From positions 1 through 36,946 of IMG/VR virus record IMGVR_UViG_3300020595_000089: a stretch of 36,946 nt of DNA, one strand, 5' to 3'. Made by a program: the position numbers and the translations under genes. Source of the DNA: a virus. Each line of letters opens with the position of its first letter. Position 1 is the first letter of the stretch. Positions 22,879-29,767 of this stretch are shown one piece after another. The notes beneath the pieces were generated by a model. That model had not been told where the DNA came from. It worked only from the letters and a program-made list of their open reading frames with translations, and did not search any database.

Positions 22879-22918
22879 AAGTATGTAGGGAGAGCAAGTT
22901 AAACAAAGGAGGAGTGAA

Positions 22919-23224
22919 ATGGAAGTTGGGATGAAAAAGTTGATTGACAAGATCATCGAGGATTACGGTAACCGACACAACGCCGAGGGTTTTGCAGAAG
23001 GGTTGGGTTACAAGGTCAACAGAAAGTACATCAAGGTGACGAGCAGAAACGATGGTTATGTATGGGGGTTTGTGGTCAACACTGACAATGACGAAATGTT
23101 CAGAAAGGGTGACATTTTGAAAGCTGACGGTTGGAGCACTCCAGCGAGAAACGCAGCGAGAGGCAACATTCTTGATGAGACATTCGGCTGGGTTCGCTGG
23201 ACTGGACCAGAGTATTTAAACTAA
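22919..23224 (+). CDS. Hypothetical early protein
   Basis: 101 residues, ATG after AAAGGAGGAGTGAA. KKLIDKIIEDYGNRHNAEGFAEGLGYKVNRKYIKVTSRNDGYVWGFVVNT is helix then beta, with a C-terminal GNILDETFGWVRWTGPEYLN. It resembles small alpha/beta early phage proteins but no family is recognised. First gene behind promoter D. Confidence 0.68.
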   Translation: MEVGMKKLIDKIIEDYGNRHNAEGFAEGLGYKVNRKYIKVTSRNDGYVWGFVVNTDNDEMFRKGDILKADGWSTPARNAARGNILDETFGWVRWTGPEYLN

Positions 23225-23235
23225 GGAGGAGTGAG

Positions 23236-23517
23236 ATGGGTATCAAAGCAGCAATAAACGCGGTCAAGAAGTTGCGGTTTGAGGATTACAAAAAGGTCGA
23301 TGGTGAGTACAAGTTTGTCGAAGCTCCTGTCGAGTGGTTTGAATCTGAGGACGGACGATTCTTGATAACCGATGAGCGCGGTGGTCCGATTGTGATTGAT
23401 TATTACGACTCGTTTTTTGAGTCAGGAGGAATCCACCCCAAACTGAACAAGGCTGTTGAAAAACACGGCTGTTACTGGGAGTGGGAAAACCCCGGTGCGA
23501 TTTGTTTAGCTTGTTAA
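23236..23517 (+). CDS. Hypothetical early protein
   Basis: 93 residues, ATG after TAAGGAGGAGTGAG. The sequence EDYKKVDGEYKFVEAPVEWFESEDGRFLITDERGGPIVIDYYDSFFESGGIHPKLNKAVEKHG is acidic and beta-rich, ending in a Trp/Cys-containing tail (CYWEWENPGAICLAC). No family recognised. Confidence 0.66.
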   Translation: MGIKAAINAVKKLRFEDYKKVDGEYKFVEAPVEWFESEDGRFLITDERGGPIVIDYYDSFFESGGIHPKLNKAVEKHGCYWEWENPGAICLAC

Positions 23518-23530
23518 GAAGGAGGGCGAC

Positions 23531-23743
23531 ATGAGAAATCGATCAGAGTTAGAAAAAACCGCGCTGACCAAAAGTATGATTGCAAATACTGAAGGCGGCA
23601 GAACTGTATTCATCGAAGTCGGTCGGTACAAGAATAGTGCTAACAGGGTCAGGGCTATCGTCAAAAAACTGGGCTATCACTTCATCAAGACTGATGGAGG
23701 ATACGAAGTAAGCCGAGAGAACAAACGCGGAGTTTGGGCTTGA
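23531..23743 (+). CDS. Small basic hypothetical protein
   Basis: 70 residues, ATG after GAAGGAGGGCGAC. RTVFIEVGRYKNSANRVRAIVKKLGYHFIKTDGGYEVSRENKR suggests a basic alpha/beta fold such as small RNA- or DNA-binding proteins. No family recognised. It is followed by a 65-base gap holding the first copy of the AGCGGCTTAGG hairpin. Confidence 0.64.
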   Translation: MRNRSELEKTALTKSMIANTEGGRTVFIEVGRYKNSANRVRAIVKKLGYHFIKTDGGYEVSRENKRGVWA

Positions 23744-23777
23744 AAAATTAATGACGCGAGCGGCGTAAAATAAAGGA

Positions 23778-23792
23778 AGCGGCTTAGGTCGC
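23778..23792 (+). repeat. AGCGGCTTAGG hairpin repeat, copy 1
   Basis: AGCGGCTTAGGTCGC, the first of three copies (others at 24165 and 24808). This copy folds with a GU pair and lacks the last base of the stem. It lies 16 bases before the ATG at 23809. Downstream GAGAGCAATGACAGTAAGAG is repeated after copy 2. Confidence 0.65.
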
Positions 23793-23808
23793 CCATGGGG
23801 AGAGAGCA

Positions 23809-24174
23809 ATGACAGTAAGAGCGAACATTGATTACAGAAACGGGTACATGTCTTCGGAGTTTATTGAAGGCATGGCTCGCCGTTATTTTGGGGCCGATGT
23901 TGTTAACGCTTTGCCGCGTTACGTTAGAGGAAAGCGCAAGGGTCAGCTAAAAGGCTTCCTTCAATGGCAAAAAGTTGTCAAAGGCGGCTGGGTTAGCGTT
24001 TACGGAGCGGCTGGTAATGGTTACGTTGAGCGCAGGGTTAATCAAGTGATCAGGGTTGAGTTAAATTTGCCAGAGTGGGGTGCAGAGCCTACACCAATTG
24101 CAAAATGGGAATGGGAGCACGATGTTGATCGTGATTCAGCAAAAGTTAAAACCTACGAAACAAAAGCGGCTTAG
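23809..24174 (+). CDS. Basic hypothetical protein next to the methyltransferase
   Basis: 121 residues beginning MTVRAN, the same first codons as the methyltransferase gene (MTVRAE). GYMSSEFIEGMARRYFGADVVNALPRYVRGKRKGQLKGFLQWQKVVKGGWVSVYG resembles DNA-binding modules of small phage proteins, but no named family is recognised. The stop TAG is embedded in the second AGCGGCTTAGG hairpin. It may assist or regulate the methyltransferase (context only). Confidence 0.68.
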   Translation: MTVRANIDYRNGYMSSEFIEGMARRYFGADVVNALPRYVRGKRKGQLKGFLQWQKVVKGGWVSVYGAAGNGYVERRVNQVIRVELNLPEWGAEPTPIAKWEWEHDVDRDSAKVKTYETKAA

Positions 24175-24180
24175 GCCGCT
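24165..24180 (+). repeat. AGCGGCTTAGG hairpin repeat, copy 2
   Basis: AGCGGC-TTAG-GCCGCT, a perfect 6-bp stem with tetraloop TTAG. It includes the TAG stop of the preceding gene and directly precedes the AGGAGGAG ribosome site of the methyltransferase gene. Folding could tune re-initiation. Confidence 0.7.
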
Positions 24181-24192
24181 AGGAGGAGAGCA

Positions 24193-24798
24193 ATGACAGT
24201 AAGAGCAGAAGAAAGTGAAACGACTTTAACAGCTAGGGTCGGCAATAATGCCGACTTGTTAGTTGATTGTGTGAAAATGTATGCGAATTTTGGAGATGTT
24301 ATTGTTGATGTGACTTATGGGAAAGGAGTTTTTTGGCAAAAAATCGACTTGTCCTTGTATGATTTTAAAGGCACAGATTTGGAGGGAGGAGTAGATTTTA
24401 AAAATCTGCCATACGGAGACGCTTCCGTTGATTTGCTGGTTCTTGACCCTCCTTACATGCATGGTGGCGCTACTATTAAGGCTTCCATTAACGATTGTTA
24501 CCGAAATCAAAATACCAGTCATGCCAGCGTCATACGTTTATACGCTGGAGGTATTCTTGAAGCGGCAAGGGTGTTAAAAAAGAAAGGAAGAATTTTTGTA
24601 AAATGTCAGGATGAAATTGAAAGTGGCAAGCAAAGATGGTCGCACCTTGAGTTGATGAGCATTTTAGAATCCTTTGGTTTTTGTGCTCTTGATCTTTTTG
24701 TTTTGCAACAAAAAAGCGTTCCTGCCATGCGTCAAAAAACGCAAAAAACAGCTAGGAAAAACCACTCATTCATGATTGTCGCTGAGTTTCGAGGATAA
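24193..24798 (+). CDS. Phage DNA methyltransferase (DPPY amino-methyltransferase type)
   Basis: 201 residues. DVTYGKGVFW (39-48) corresponds to the SAM-binding DPxxGxG motif I, Asp62 in KGTDLEGG to the acidic motif II, and DPPY (85-88) to the catalytic motif IV of N6-adenine/N4-cytosine methyltransferases. The order motif I then DPPY, without a clear target-recognition insert, fits a short phage orphan enzyme. No nuclease partner is nearby, so self-protection or regulation of phage DNA is more likely than restriction. The C-terminus is rich in Lys/Gln. Target sequence unknown. Confidence 0.82.
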   Translation: MTVRAEESETTLTARVGNNADLLVDCVKMYANFGDVIVDVTYGKGVFWQKIDLSLYDFKGTDLEGGVDFKNLPYGDASVDLLVLDPPYMHGGATIKASINDCYRNQNTSHASVIRLYAGGILEAARVLKKKGRIFVKCQDEIESGKQRWSHLELMSILESFGFCALDLFVLQQKSVPAMRQKTQKTARKNHSFMIVAEFRG

Positions 24799-24807
24799 AT
24801 AATTAAT

Positions 24808-24830
24808 AGCGGCTTAGGTCGCTTTTTTTT
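24808..24830 (+). terminator. Rho-independent terminator after the methyltransferase (hairpin copy 3)
   Basis: AGCGGC-TTAG-GTCGCT (one G-U pair) followed by eight T. This is the third copy of the AGCGGCTTAGG hairpin, here with a U-tract. It is followed by GCCTGCAATTT, as at 19884. It ends the early plus-strand transcription run. Confidence 0.78.
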
Positions 24831-24857
24831 GCCTGCAATTTAACTTAGGATTACGAC

Positions 24858-25034
24858 ATGGAAAGACAGTCAAACATCCCCACCTTGCGAGTTCTGAAGA
24901 TGCTCGACCGCATCGTTGATGAGATGGACGAAGATTTGCGAGCTTACGAGCTGAGCAGAATCCATGACTATCTTGCGATGAAGTTCAATCGGGAAACCGG
25001 GAAGCTGGCCAGCGAGGAGCTAAAGAGCCTCTGA
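24858..25034 (+). CDS. Small charged helical hypothetical protein
   Basis: 58 residues, ATG after TTAGGATTACGAC. MERQSNIPTLRVLKMLDRIVDEMDEDLRAYELSRIHDYLAMKFNRETGKLASEELKSL is an amphipathic helical protein. The stop overlaps the convergent minus-strand gene by 15 bases. It lies beyond a terminator with no clear promoter, so expression is uncertain. Confidence 0.55.
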   Translation: MERQSNIPTLRVLKMLDRIVDEMDEDLRAYELSRIHDYLAMKFNRETGKLASEELKSL

Positions 25035-25223
25035 TTTTTCTTTGGCTTTGCGAGCAGCATAGTCAGTCAGCTTCTCACCAAACATTCGCTGGAACCACTG
25101 ACCCCAAGTGTAGCCTTTACCCTCGACCAACTGATGCCTGCGCTTCCAAGCAGATCGGGCAGCGTAATACTTTTTAGCGTCCGCCCACTTCTGCTCCCGC
25201 TCCAAATCCTTACCAGAGATCAC
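25020..25223 (-). CDS. Small basic protein at the end of the recombination operon
   Basis: 67 residues, GTG start overlapping the nuclease stop. The sequence KDLEREQKWADAKKYYAARSAWKRRHQLVEGKGYTWGQWFQRMFGEKLTDYAARKAKEKSEAL is strongly basic and helical with several Trp. It could be a DNA-binding accessory to the RecE-like nuclease (operon inference). No family recognised. Confidence 0.65.
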   Translation of the reverse strand: MISGKDLEREQKWADAKKYYAARSAWKRRHQLVEGKGYTWGQWFQRMFGEKLTDYAARKAKEKSEAL

Positions 25224-26001
25224 TAAGGTTAAACTCCGTGATCAAACCGTTATCAAAAGGTCGATAATCGCCGGTTTGCTCACACCTCAAACCAATCTCA
25301 AGCGCTTGCTGGTTCTTGGCATGACCATACTGCACAGCCTCCTCGGTCAACGTGTAAACGCCAAACGGGTAAGGGTGCGCCTTTTCTTGCGCTAAGAAAT
25401 AAAACTTGTCGCATGGTAAGTCAAGGTATTCAGCAGCAGCCATATAAAACGCTGCCTGCTGGTAATACCTGAACGAGTTCACAGCGTTTTTAAATCCACG
25501 CGGTGAGGCATCACGGCAGGTCTTCAAGTCCCAGATGTCGGTCCCTGTATACCAATCAAGCTTGCCTTTGCAGGGTTGCCCCCAAAATTCAAAAACCAAA
25601 GTCAGCTCAACCTTGTGCTCTGGTCTCGGGATGAAGTCTGCTAAAACCTCACGCCGCTCCATGCAGATATCATAGAGGTCTTGCTTGCAAGGTGTGCGTC
25701 CGTTTAGGCCAGACACCCAGTCCTCGTATCCTTCTTTGCCTGCCTTGGTTCGCTTGTCGAATCCGGGATCAATCGCAAACTCATCATCGAATTTGTGATG
25801 CTCCAAGAAAACCGTGTGCTGAACCCTACCCTCCAGCAAGGCCGGTGATTCGTTAAACGGCTTGGCATTCTTCCAAGTGTACGGGCACTTGATCAGAGAG
25901 GTGAGGTCATGCGACCGCCACGCTCTCTGACCGTCAACCGTGATTGCCGCATAAGCTGGGTAATCGAGATCCTCATAGATCCCCGGTTTAAAATCTGGCA
26001 T
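25210..26001 (-). CDS. RecE/Cas4-like PD-(D/E)XK exonuclease
   Basis: 263 residues. The PD-(D/E)XK core is visible: His62 (GRVQHTVFLEH), Glu132 (KVELTLVF), Asp149 (CKGKLDWY), Asp158-x-Lys160 (WDLKTC), and the YYQQAAFYMAAA helix with Gln181/Tyr186. This matches the phage PDDEXK family often called exodeoxyribonuclease VIII-like (DUF3799). The enzyme would resect double-stranded ends for recombination or for replication of linear intermediates. It is co-transcribed with the SSB-like protein. No separate annealase is recognised in the window. Confidence 0.82.
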   Translation of the reverse strand: MPDFKPGIYEDLDYPAYAAITVDGQRAWRSHDLTSLIKCPYTWKNAKPFNESPALLEGRVQHTVFLEHHKFDDEFAIDPGFDKRTKAGKEGYEDWVSGLNGRTPCKQDLYDICMERREVLADFIPRPEHKVELTLVFEFWGQPCKGKLDWYTGTDIWDLKTCRDASPRGFKNAVNSFRYYQQAAFYMAAAEYLDLPCDKFYFLAQEKAHPYPFGVYTLTEEAVQYGHAKNQQALEIGLRCEQTGDYRPFDNGLITEFNLSDLW

Positions 26002-26009
26002 ACACTCTC

Positions 26010-26102
26010 CTAAAACATCATTACGCCGAGCACGATGCCACTCGAAAAAGCGGTGACAACGGCCCAGCCGGTGAAGCGTGAAAGACTCATCTCCTTAAAC
26101 AT
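26010..26102 (-). CDS. 30-residue transmembrane peptide
   Basis: ATG at 26102 overlaps the end of the upstream gene. MFKEMSLSRFTGWAVVTAFSSGIVLGVMMF has a charged start and a 20-residue hydrophobic helix. A longer in-frame version back to 26219 lies inside the upstream gene and is not favoured. It could be a membrane anchor or a toxin-like peptide; expression is uncertain. Confidence 0.4.
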   Translation of the reverse strand: MFKEMSLSRFTGWAVVTAFSSGIVLGVMMF

Positions 26103-26538
26103 CAGAAGACCCCCGAGGATCGTCGCCCATCGCAAAACGTGTGTACCATATTTTTTTCCTCTTATCAGTCGTACTATCACCCTTCCTCCCCTCACGCCAT
26201 GCGTACTTAAATGCTGCAATCTCAGCGTATTCCTGAACGCGCTTCAAACCGTAAAGCTGAATCATTACATCGATGCACTCGACACCACCGACCTTGTAAT
26301 GGCTCGGTGAGTTGACGACATCTTCCACCGTCACGGTGATGGTTTCAGACAGGCTTGGTTCAAACTTTTTCAGGGCGCTCAGATAAAGCTTGTTCTGCTT
26401 TGGCGTACACTCTTTGGTTTTTTTAATTTTATAGAAAGTAGACGGTGCCAAGTTGTGCTGATACAAAAACTCAGTGACTGACACCTTCTGCTCGGTTAAA
26501 GCCCTTTCAAGCCGGGCAAGCATTCTCCGAGCGTCCAT
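26095..26538 (-). CDS. HTH-DUF3310 fusion (T7 gp1.7-related domain)
   Basis: 147 residues. Residues about 5-45 (LARLERALTEQKVSVTEFLYQHNLAPSTFYKIKKTK) form a helix-turn-helix. Residues 75-137 (VNSPSHYKVGGVECIDVMIQ...EIAAFKYAWREGRKGDSTTDKRKKIWY) are a DUF3310 domain, the family that as I recall includes the T7 gp1.7 nucleotide kinase. The combination suggests a nucleotide-related enzyme tethered to DNA, or a regulator using the domain as sensor (inference). It lies between the SSB-like and nuclease genes, with end overlaps on both sides. Confidence 0.72.
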   Translation of the reverse strand: MDARRMLARLERALTEQKVSVTEFLYQHNLAPSTFYKIKKTKECTPKQNKLYLSALKKFEPSLSETITVTVEDVVNSPSHYKVGGVECIDVMIQLYGLKRVQEYAEIAAFKYAWREGRKGDSTTDKRKKIWYTRFAMGDDPRGSSDV

Positions 26539-27233
26539 TAAAACGGGATATCGTCGTCTTCAAAATCTTCGACGGCAGCAGGTTTTTTCTTCGCTGAAGA
26601 CATCGCAGCCAAACCACCTTGGCTCTCACTCGCCTCAGCCTTTCGGCCCTTCGAGTAAGCGGCAGCGATCTCAAAGCTTCCGTCAATCATCTCGCACAAA
26701 AAGGCTGGCAGGTCTGCAAAAATGTCACAAGCCGCTTTACTTTCGTCACAAGAGTCGCCAGAAAATTCTTTGCAGTAATCTTCCAAGTCGAACATCACCT
26801 GATCGTTTACCGTCGCAACTTTCTTAGCGCCGCCATCTGGTTTAAAGATTGAAGTAATCTTGGCGCGACCACCAGCGGTGTGCTCGACCTCAAGATCGCA
26901 GCTCACCCCAAGTATGTTGGCCATGTCGAATGATTTTAGCTCTGCCTCAGTGAAGGACTTGCCTCGCCATGACTTTAAATCTTTGTGCAGGGCAGAATTT
27001 TCATTCAAAGATAATGTATACTGCTTGAAGATGCTGAACGGCTGGTCCTTCGATGTACGAAGATCTGGCAGTTCAAAGAAAATAAATATGGTGTGCCGCT
27101 TTTTAGCATCCTCATCTTTAAACTTTTCTTCACGAGTGCCTGCGTCCGCTAGTTTGTAACAAATTGCTCGATGCGTGCCGATTGGCACCGCCTCGAATTC
27201 CCCTCCTCCACTGCTGCTTGCTGTAATTCCCAT
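26538..27233 (-). CDS. Phage single-stranded DNA-binding-like protein with SSB acidic tip
   Basis: 231 residues. The OB-type beta core is EFEAVPIGTHRAICYKLADAG, KRHTIFIFFELPD, KQYTLSLNENSALHKDLKSWRGK and LGVSCDLEVEHT. The pattern fits the phage DUF669-like/ssDNA-binding group. A Lys/Ala linker leads to the last ten residues EDFEDDDIPF, the same type of acidic tip that bacterial SSB uses to recruit DNA-processing enzymes. It is the first gene of the minus-strand replication/recombination operon, started from the palindromic divergent promoter. Confidence 0.78.
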   Translation of the reverse strand: MGITASSSGGGEFEAVPIGTHRAICYKLADAGTREEKFKDEDAKKRHTIFIFFELPDLRTSKDQPFSIFKQYTLSLNENSALHKDLKSWRGKSFTEAELKSFDMANILGVSCDLEVEHTAGGRAKITSIFKPDGGAKKVATVNDQVMFDLEDYCKEFSGDSCDESKAACDIFADLPAFLCEMIDGSFEIAAAYSKGRKAEASESQGGLAAMSSAKKKPAAVEDFEDDDIPF

Positions 27234-27244
27234 GGTGCTTTTCC

Positions 27245-27297
27245 TTGTTTTGTGTAAAAGTGTGCACTATAGTACACACCTAATTTAAAAAAGACAA
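27245..27297. promoter_or_regulatory. Divergent promoters with overlapping -10 boxes on a palindrome
   Basis: Plus strand: TTGTTT (27245-27250), N17, TATAGT (27268-27273) for the primase-helicase. Minus strand: TTGTCT (27292-27297), N17, TACTAT (27269-27274) for the SSB-like operon. Both -10 boxes share the same bases at the centre of the 20-base near-palindrome GTGTGCACTATAGTACACAC (27260-27279), a likely operator. Only one polymerase could sit there at a time. Confidence 0.75.
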
Positions 27298-27311
27298 GCG
27301 GAAAAAGACCC

Positions 27312-29471
27312 ATGGCAATCAAGGTATCAAGGCCCTCAAAAAACCAGAGCACGCCACTAACGGCTGATGCTCGATCAGAATTTGAAAACTTTCTCCTCAG
27401 CAACGGCATGACAATCGACCCCAAAAAAGGGTTGGTCAGTGATGGCTCAGTCGGTCGCGCTTATATGGAGGTTGAAGGGAAGCGCAAGCTAACAGGCTGG
27501 TATCAGTTGTGGTTAGACCAAAGCGTTCCTTATGGCCGGTGCGGTGATTACCGGTTGGATCACGTCAATCCAACGGCTCAGTGGAGGCCTAACAACGGCG
27601 CTCGATATGAGATGACTGAAGATCAAAAGGCAGAAATAAGACGGCTGCAAGAAGAGGCGAAGATCGAGCAGTTGAACAAGCAAACCAAGGCGGCAAAGAT
27701 CGCTCAGAACATTTGGGAGAAGTCAACCCCATGCGAGAAGCACCCATACCTTGAGCGTAAGCAGGTACTAAGCCACGGTCTCAGGCAGCATGAAGACGGC
27801 AGGCTGATTATCCCTCTGCTGGACGCGCAGCTTGAGATCGTCGGGCTGGAGTATATCGATGACGATGGCGGTAAGAAATTCCTCACCGGCAGCAAGAAGA
27901 AGGGCAGCTTCTTTATTCTCGGCCAGCACATGCTGCAGGATGCGAAGGTCATTAATTACGCTGAGGGTTATGCGACAGCGGCGAGTTATTTTCAGGACAT
28001 GGCCCAGCCGGTGGTGGTTTGTTTCGATGCAGGGAATCTAAAACCGGTTGGTGAGACGATTAGCGATTACTTTCCAAACGCAAAGCACGTCTTTATTGCC
28101 GACCAAGACGAGAGCAGGACTGGCGAGGTTAAAGCCGTTGAAGCGAGTCAAGCGGTGCGAAGCCGGGGCGCTGAAAGCGAGGTGCTCATCCCAGAGACGA
28201 TTGGCGACTACAACGACCACGCGGTGGAAGGTGAGCTAATCCCCAAACTGAAACCGGTGACGGTGCCGACCGAGTACGATTTCAACCGAAACGAAAGGGG
28301 TAGGTATCTTAACACTAAGGGCAACGTGCAGGGCGTGATGATCCTGAACGGCATCAAGTGCGCGTACAACGTGATCAAGAAGCGCATGGAGATCTTGGTG
28401 CCCGACTCCAAGTTCATACAAGACATGCAGGATGAGTCAGCGCTGATCGAGATCGAAGATCGCTGTATCCAGATGAATATACCGCACACGAAGGTCCGAG
28501 ACTATTTAAAGCTGCTGGCGATTGAATATAACCCAGTGAAAGATTGGATGGAATCGAGGCCATGGGACGGCCAGAGCAGGCTGCAGGCGTTCCTAGACAG
28601 CATTACGAGCGCTGACAAGTCTCTGAAAGAGATGCTGATGAAGAAGTGGTTGATCAGTTGCGTGGCGGCGGCTTGTGAACCAAATGGTGTCAGCCTAGAA
28701 GGTATACTGGTCTTCCAAGGGGCGCAGGGTTTGGGCAAGACGCTATGGTTCAAGCGGCTGGCTGATTATGACGAGGGTTGGTTGCTGGAGGGTGCAACGC
28801 TCAACCCATCCGACAAGGACAGCGTGAAGCAGGCGGTGAGTCATTGGTTGGTTGAGTTAGGCGAGCTGCAATCCACCTTTAAACGCTCTGATATGGACCA
28901 ATTGAAAGCATTCGTTACTAAGAGAGTGGACGAGCTGCGCCTACCTTACGATCGAGCGTTTACAACATACCAGAGGCGGACAGCGTTTTACGCCAGTGTT
29001 AATGAGCGTGAGTTCCTGATCGATACTACTGGGAACCGAAGGTTCTGGGTCATACCGGTCACGGGTATTGATGTTAATCACGGCGTGGACATGCAGCAGC
29101 TTTGGGCTGAGGTTAAGGAAACCATGTACCGAGAAGGTCAGCAGAACTGGTTTCTAAGCCCAGATGAGCGAGCGCAACTGCAGGAAAGTAACGAACTGTA
29201 CAGGACTCAGAGCAGCGTCGAGGACTTGATCTTGGAGCACGTTGACTTCGACTCGGACAACACGAAACCGGTGCAGATGACTAAGCTGCTGAGGGACTTG
29301 GGGGTGAGTAATCCGCGCATGGCGGACTTCAAAGATGCTGCAAGAATTTTGAGCGAGCGCGGGAAAGAACCACGCAGAAGCTCTGGCAAAAAGATCTACG
29401 ACCTATGCTACTCAGCCATCGAAGACGACAAGTCAGACTCATTTGGTTTCTCCCCGAAGGGGTGGGATTAG
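27312..29471 (+). CDS. TOPRIM primase plus VapE-type helicase, replicative primase-helicase
   Basis: 719 residues. The N-terminal 100 residues contain WYQLWLDQSVPYGRCGDYRLDH, a nucleic-acid-binding module. Residues about 210-300 form a TOPRIM domain (NYAEGYATAASYF, VVCFDAGN, VFIADQDES). Residues about 415-620 are a virulence-associated-E type P-loop ATPase: Walker A GAQGLGKT near 470, WLVELGEL as Walker B, then DELRLPYDRA and TTGNRRFWVIPV. The protein would prime and unwind at the origin. It is transcribed alone from the palindromic promoter, and a candidate origin follows it. No DNA polymerase gene is seen in the window. Confidence 0.87.
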   Translation: MAIKVSRPSKNQSTPLTADARSEFENFLLSNGMTIDPKKGLVSDGSVGRAYMEVEGKRKLTGWYQLWLDQSVPYGRCGDYRLDHVNPTAQWRPNNGARYEMTEDQKAEIRRLQEEAKIEQLNKQTKAAKIAQNIWEKSTPCEKHPYLERKQVLSHGLRQHEDGRLIIPLLDAQLEIVGLEYIDDDGGKKFLTGSKKKGSFFILGQHMLQDAKVINYAEGYATAASYFQDMAQPVVVCFDAGNLKPVGETISDYFPNAKHVFIADQDESRTGEVKAVEASQAVRSRGAESEVLIPETIGDYNDHAVEGELIPKLKPVTVPTEYDFNRNERGRYLNTKGNVQGVMILNGIKCAYNVIKKRMEILVPDSKFIQDMQDESALIEIEDRCIQMNIPHTKVRDYLKLLAIEYNPVKDWMESRPWDGQSRLQAFLDSITSADKSLKEMLMKKWLISCVAAACEPNGVSLEGILVFQGAQGLGKTLWFKRLADYDEGWLLEGATLNPSDKDSVKQAVSHWLVELGELQSTFKRSDMDQLKAFVTKRVDELRLPYDRAFTTYQRRTAFYASVNEREFLIDTTGNRRFWVIPVTGIDVNHGVDMQQLWAEVKETMYREGQQNWFLSPDERAQLQESNELYRTQSSVEDLILEHVDFDSDNTKPVQMTKLLRDLGVSNPRMADFKDAARILSERGKEPRRSSGKKIYDLCYSAIEDDKSDSFGFSPKGWD

Positions 29472-29767
29472 CGGAACGAGTGTGGGAACCACACTCACAC
29501 ACGGGCCGTTGGGTGTTCATGTAAATGGTTGAATCTATCATTATGAGTGTGAGGTAAAAAAAATGCTAACCTGTACCCTATATTGAATGATGCGTAAGCT
29601 CTTGTTTATACTGTTGTTATTGTTATAGGGTGTATAGGGTATAGTATATATAATATTAAATAAGTGAACAGTGTAAACAGCAGACCATAGTATTTACATG
29701 GCGCGTAATTGGTCAAAGGAAAAGCGCTATACACTACACTCGACACACTTGGCTTGGCGGAGGACTG
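29472..29767. other. AT-rich intergenic region with iterons, candidate replication origin
   Basis: No gene is supported in these 296 bases. It holds a stem-loop GAGTGTG-GGAAC-CACACTC (29478-29496). TACCCTATA (29574-29582) is inverted relative to tandem TATAGGGTG (29624-29632) and TATAGGGTA (29633-29641), next to an AT-only stretch TATATATAATATTAAATAA. Adjacent iterons beside an AT-rich run, right after the primase-helicase gene, suggest an origin. This is inference only. Confidence 0.45.

Noticed and set aside
19898-22918. CRISPR-like array from the regularly repeated promoter blocks
   Set aside because: Repeats are 0.9-1.2 kb apart with genes between them, and each is a complete promoter plus leader.
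29478-29496. GTGTG/CACAC stem-loop as a second copy of the 27260 operator
   Set aside because: Half-sites match, but the spacing is 5 bases instead of 10 and the ACTATAGT centre is absent, so the same regulator is doubtful; kept only as a stem-loop.
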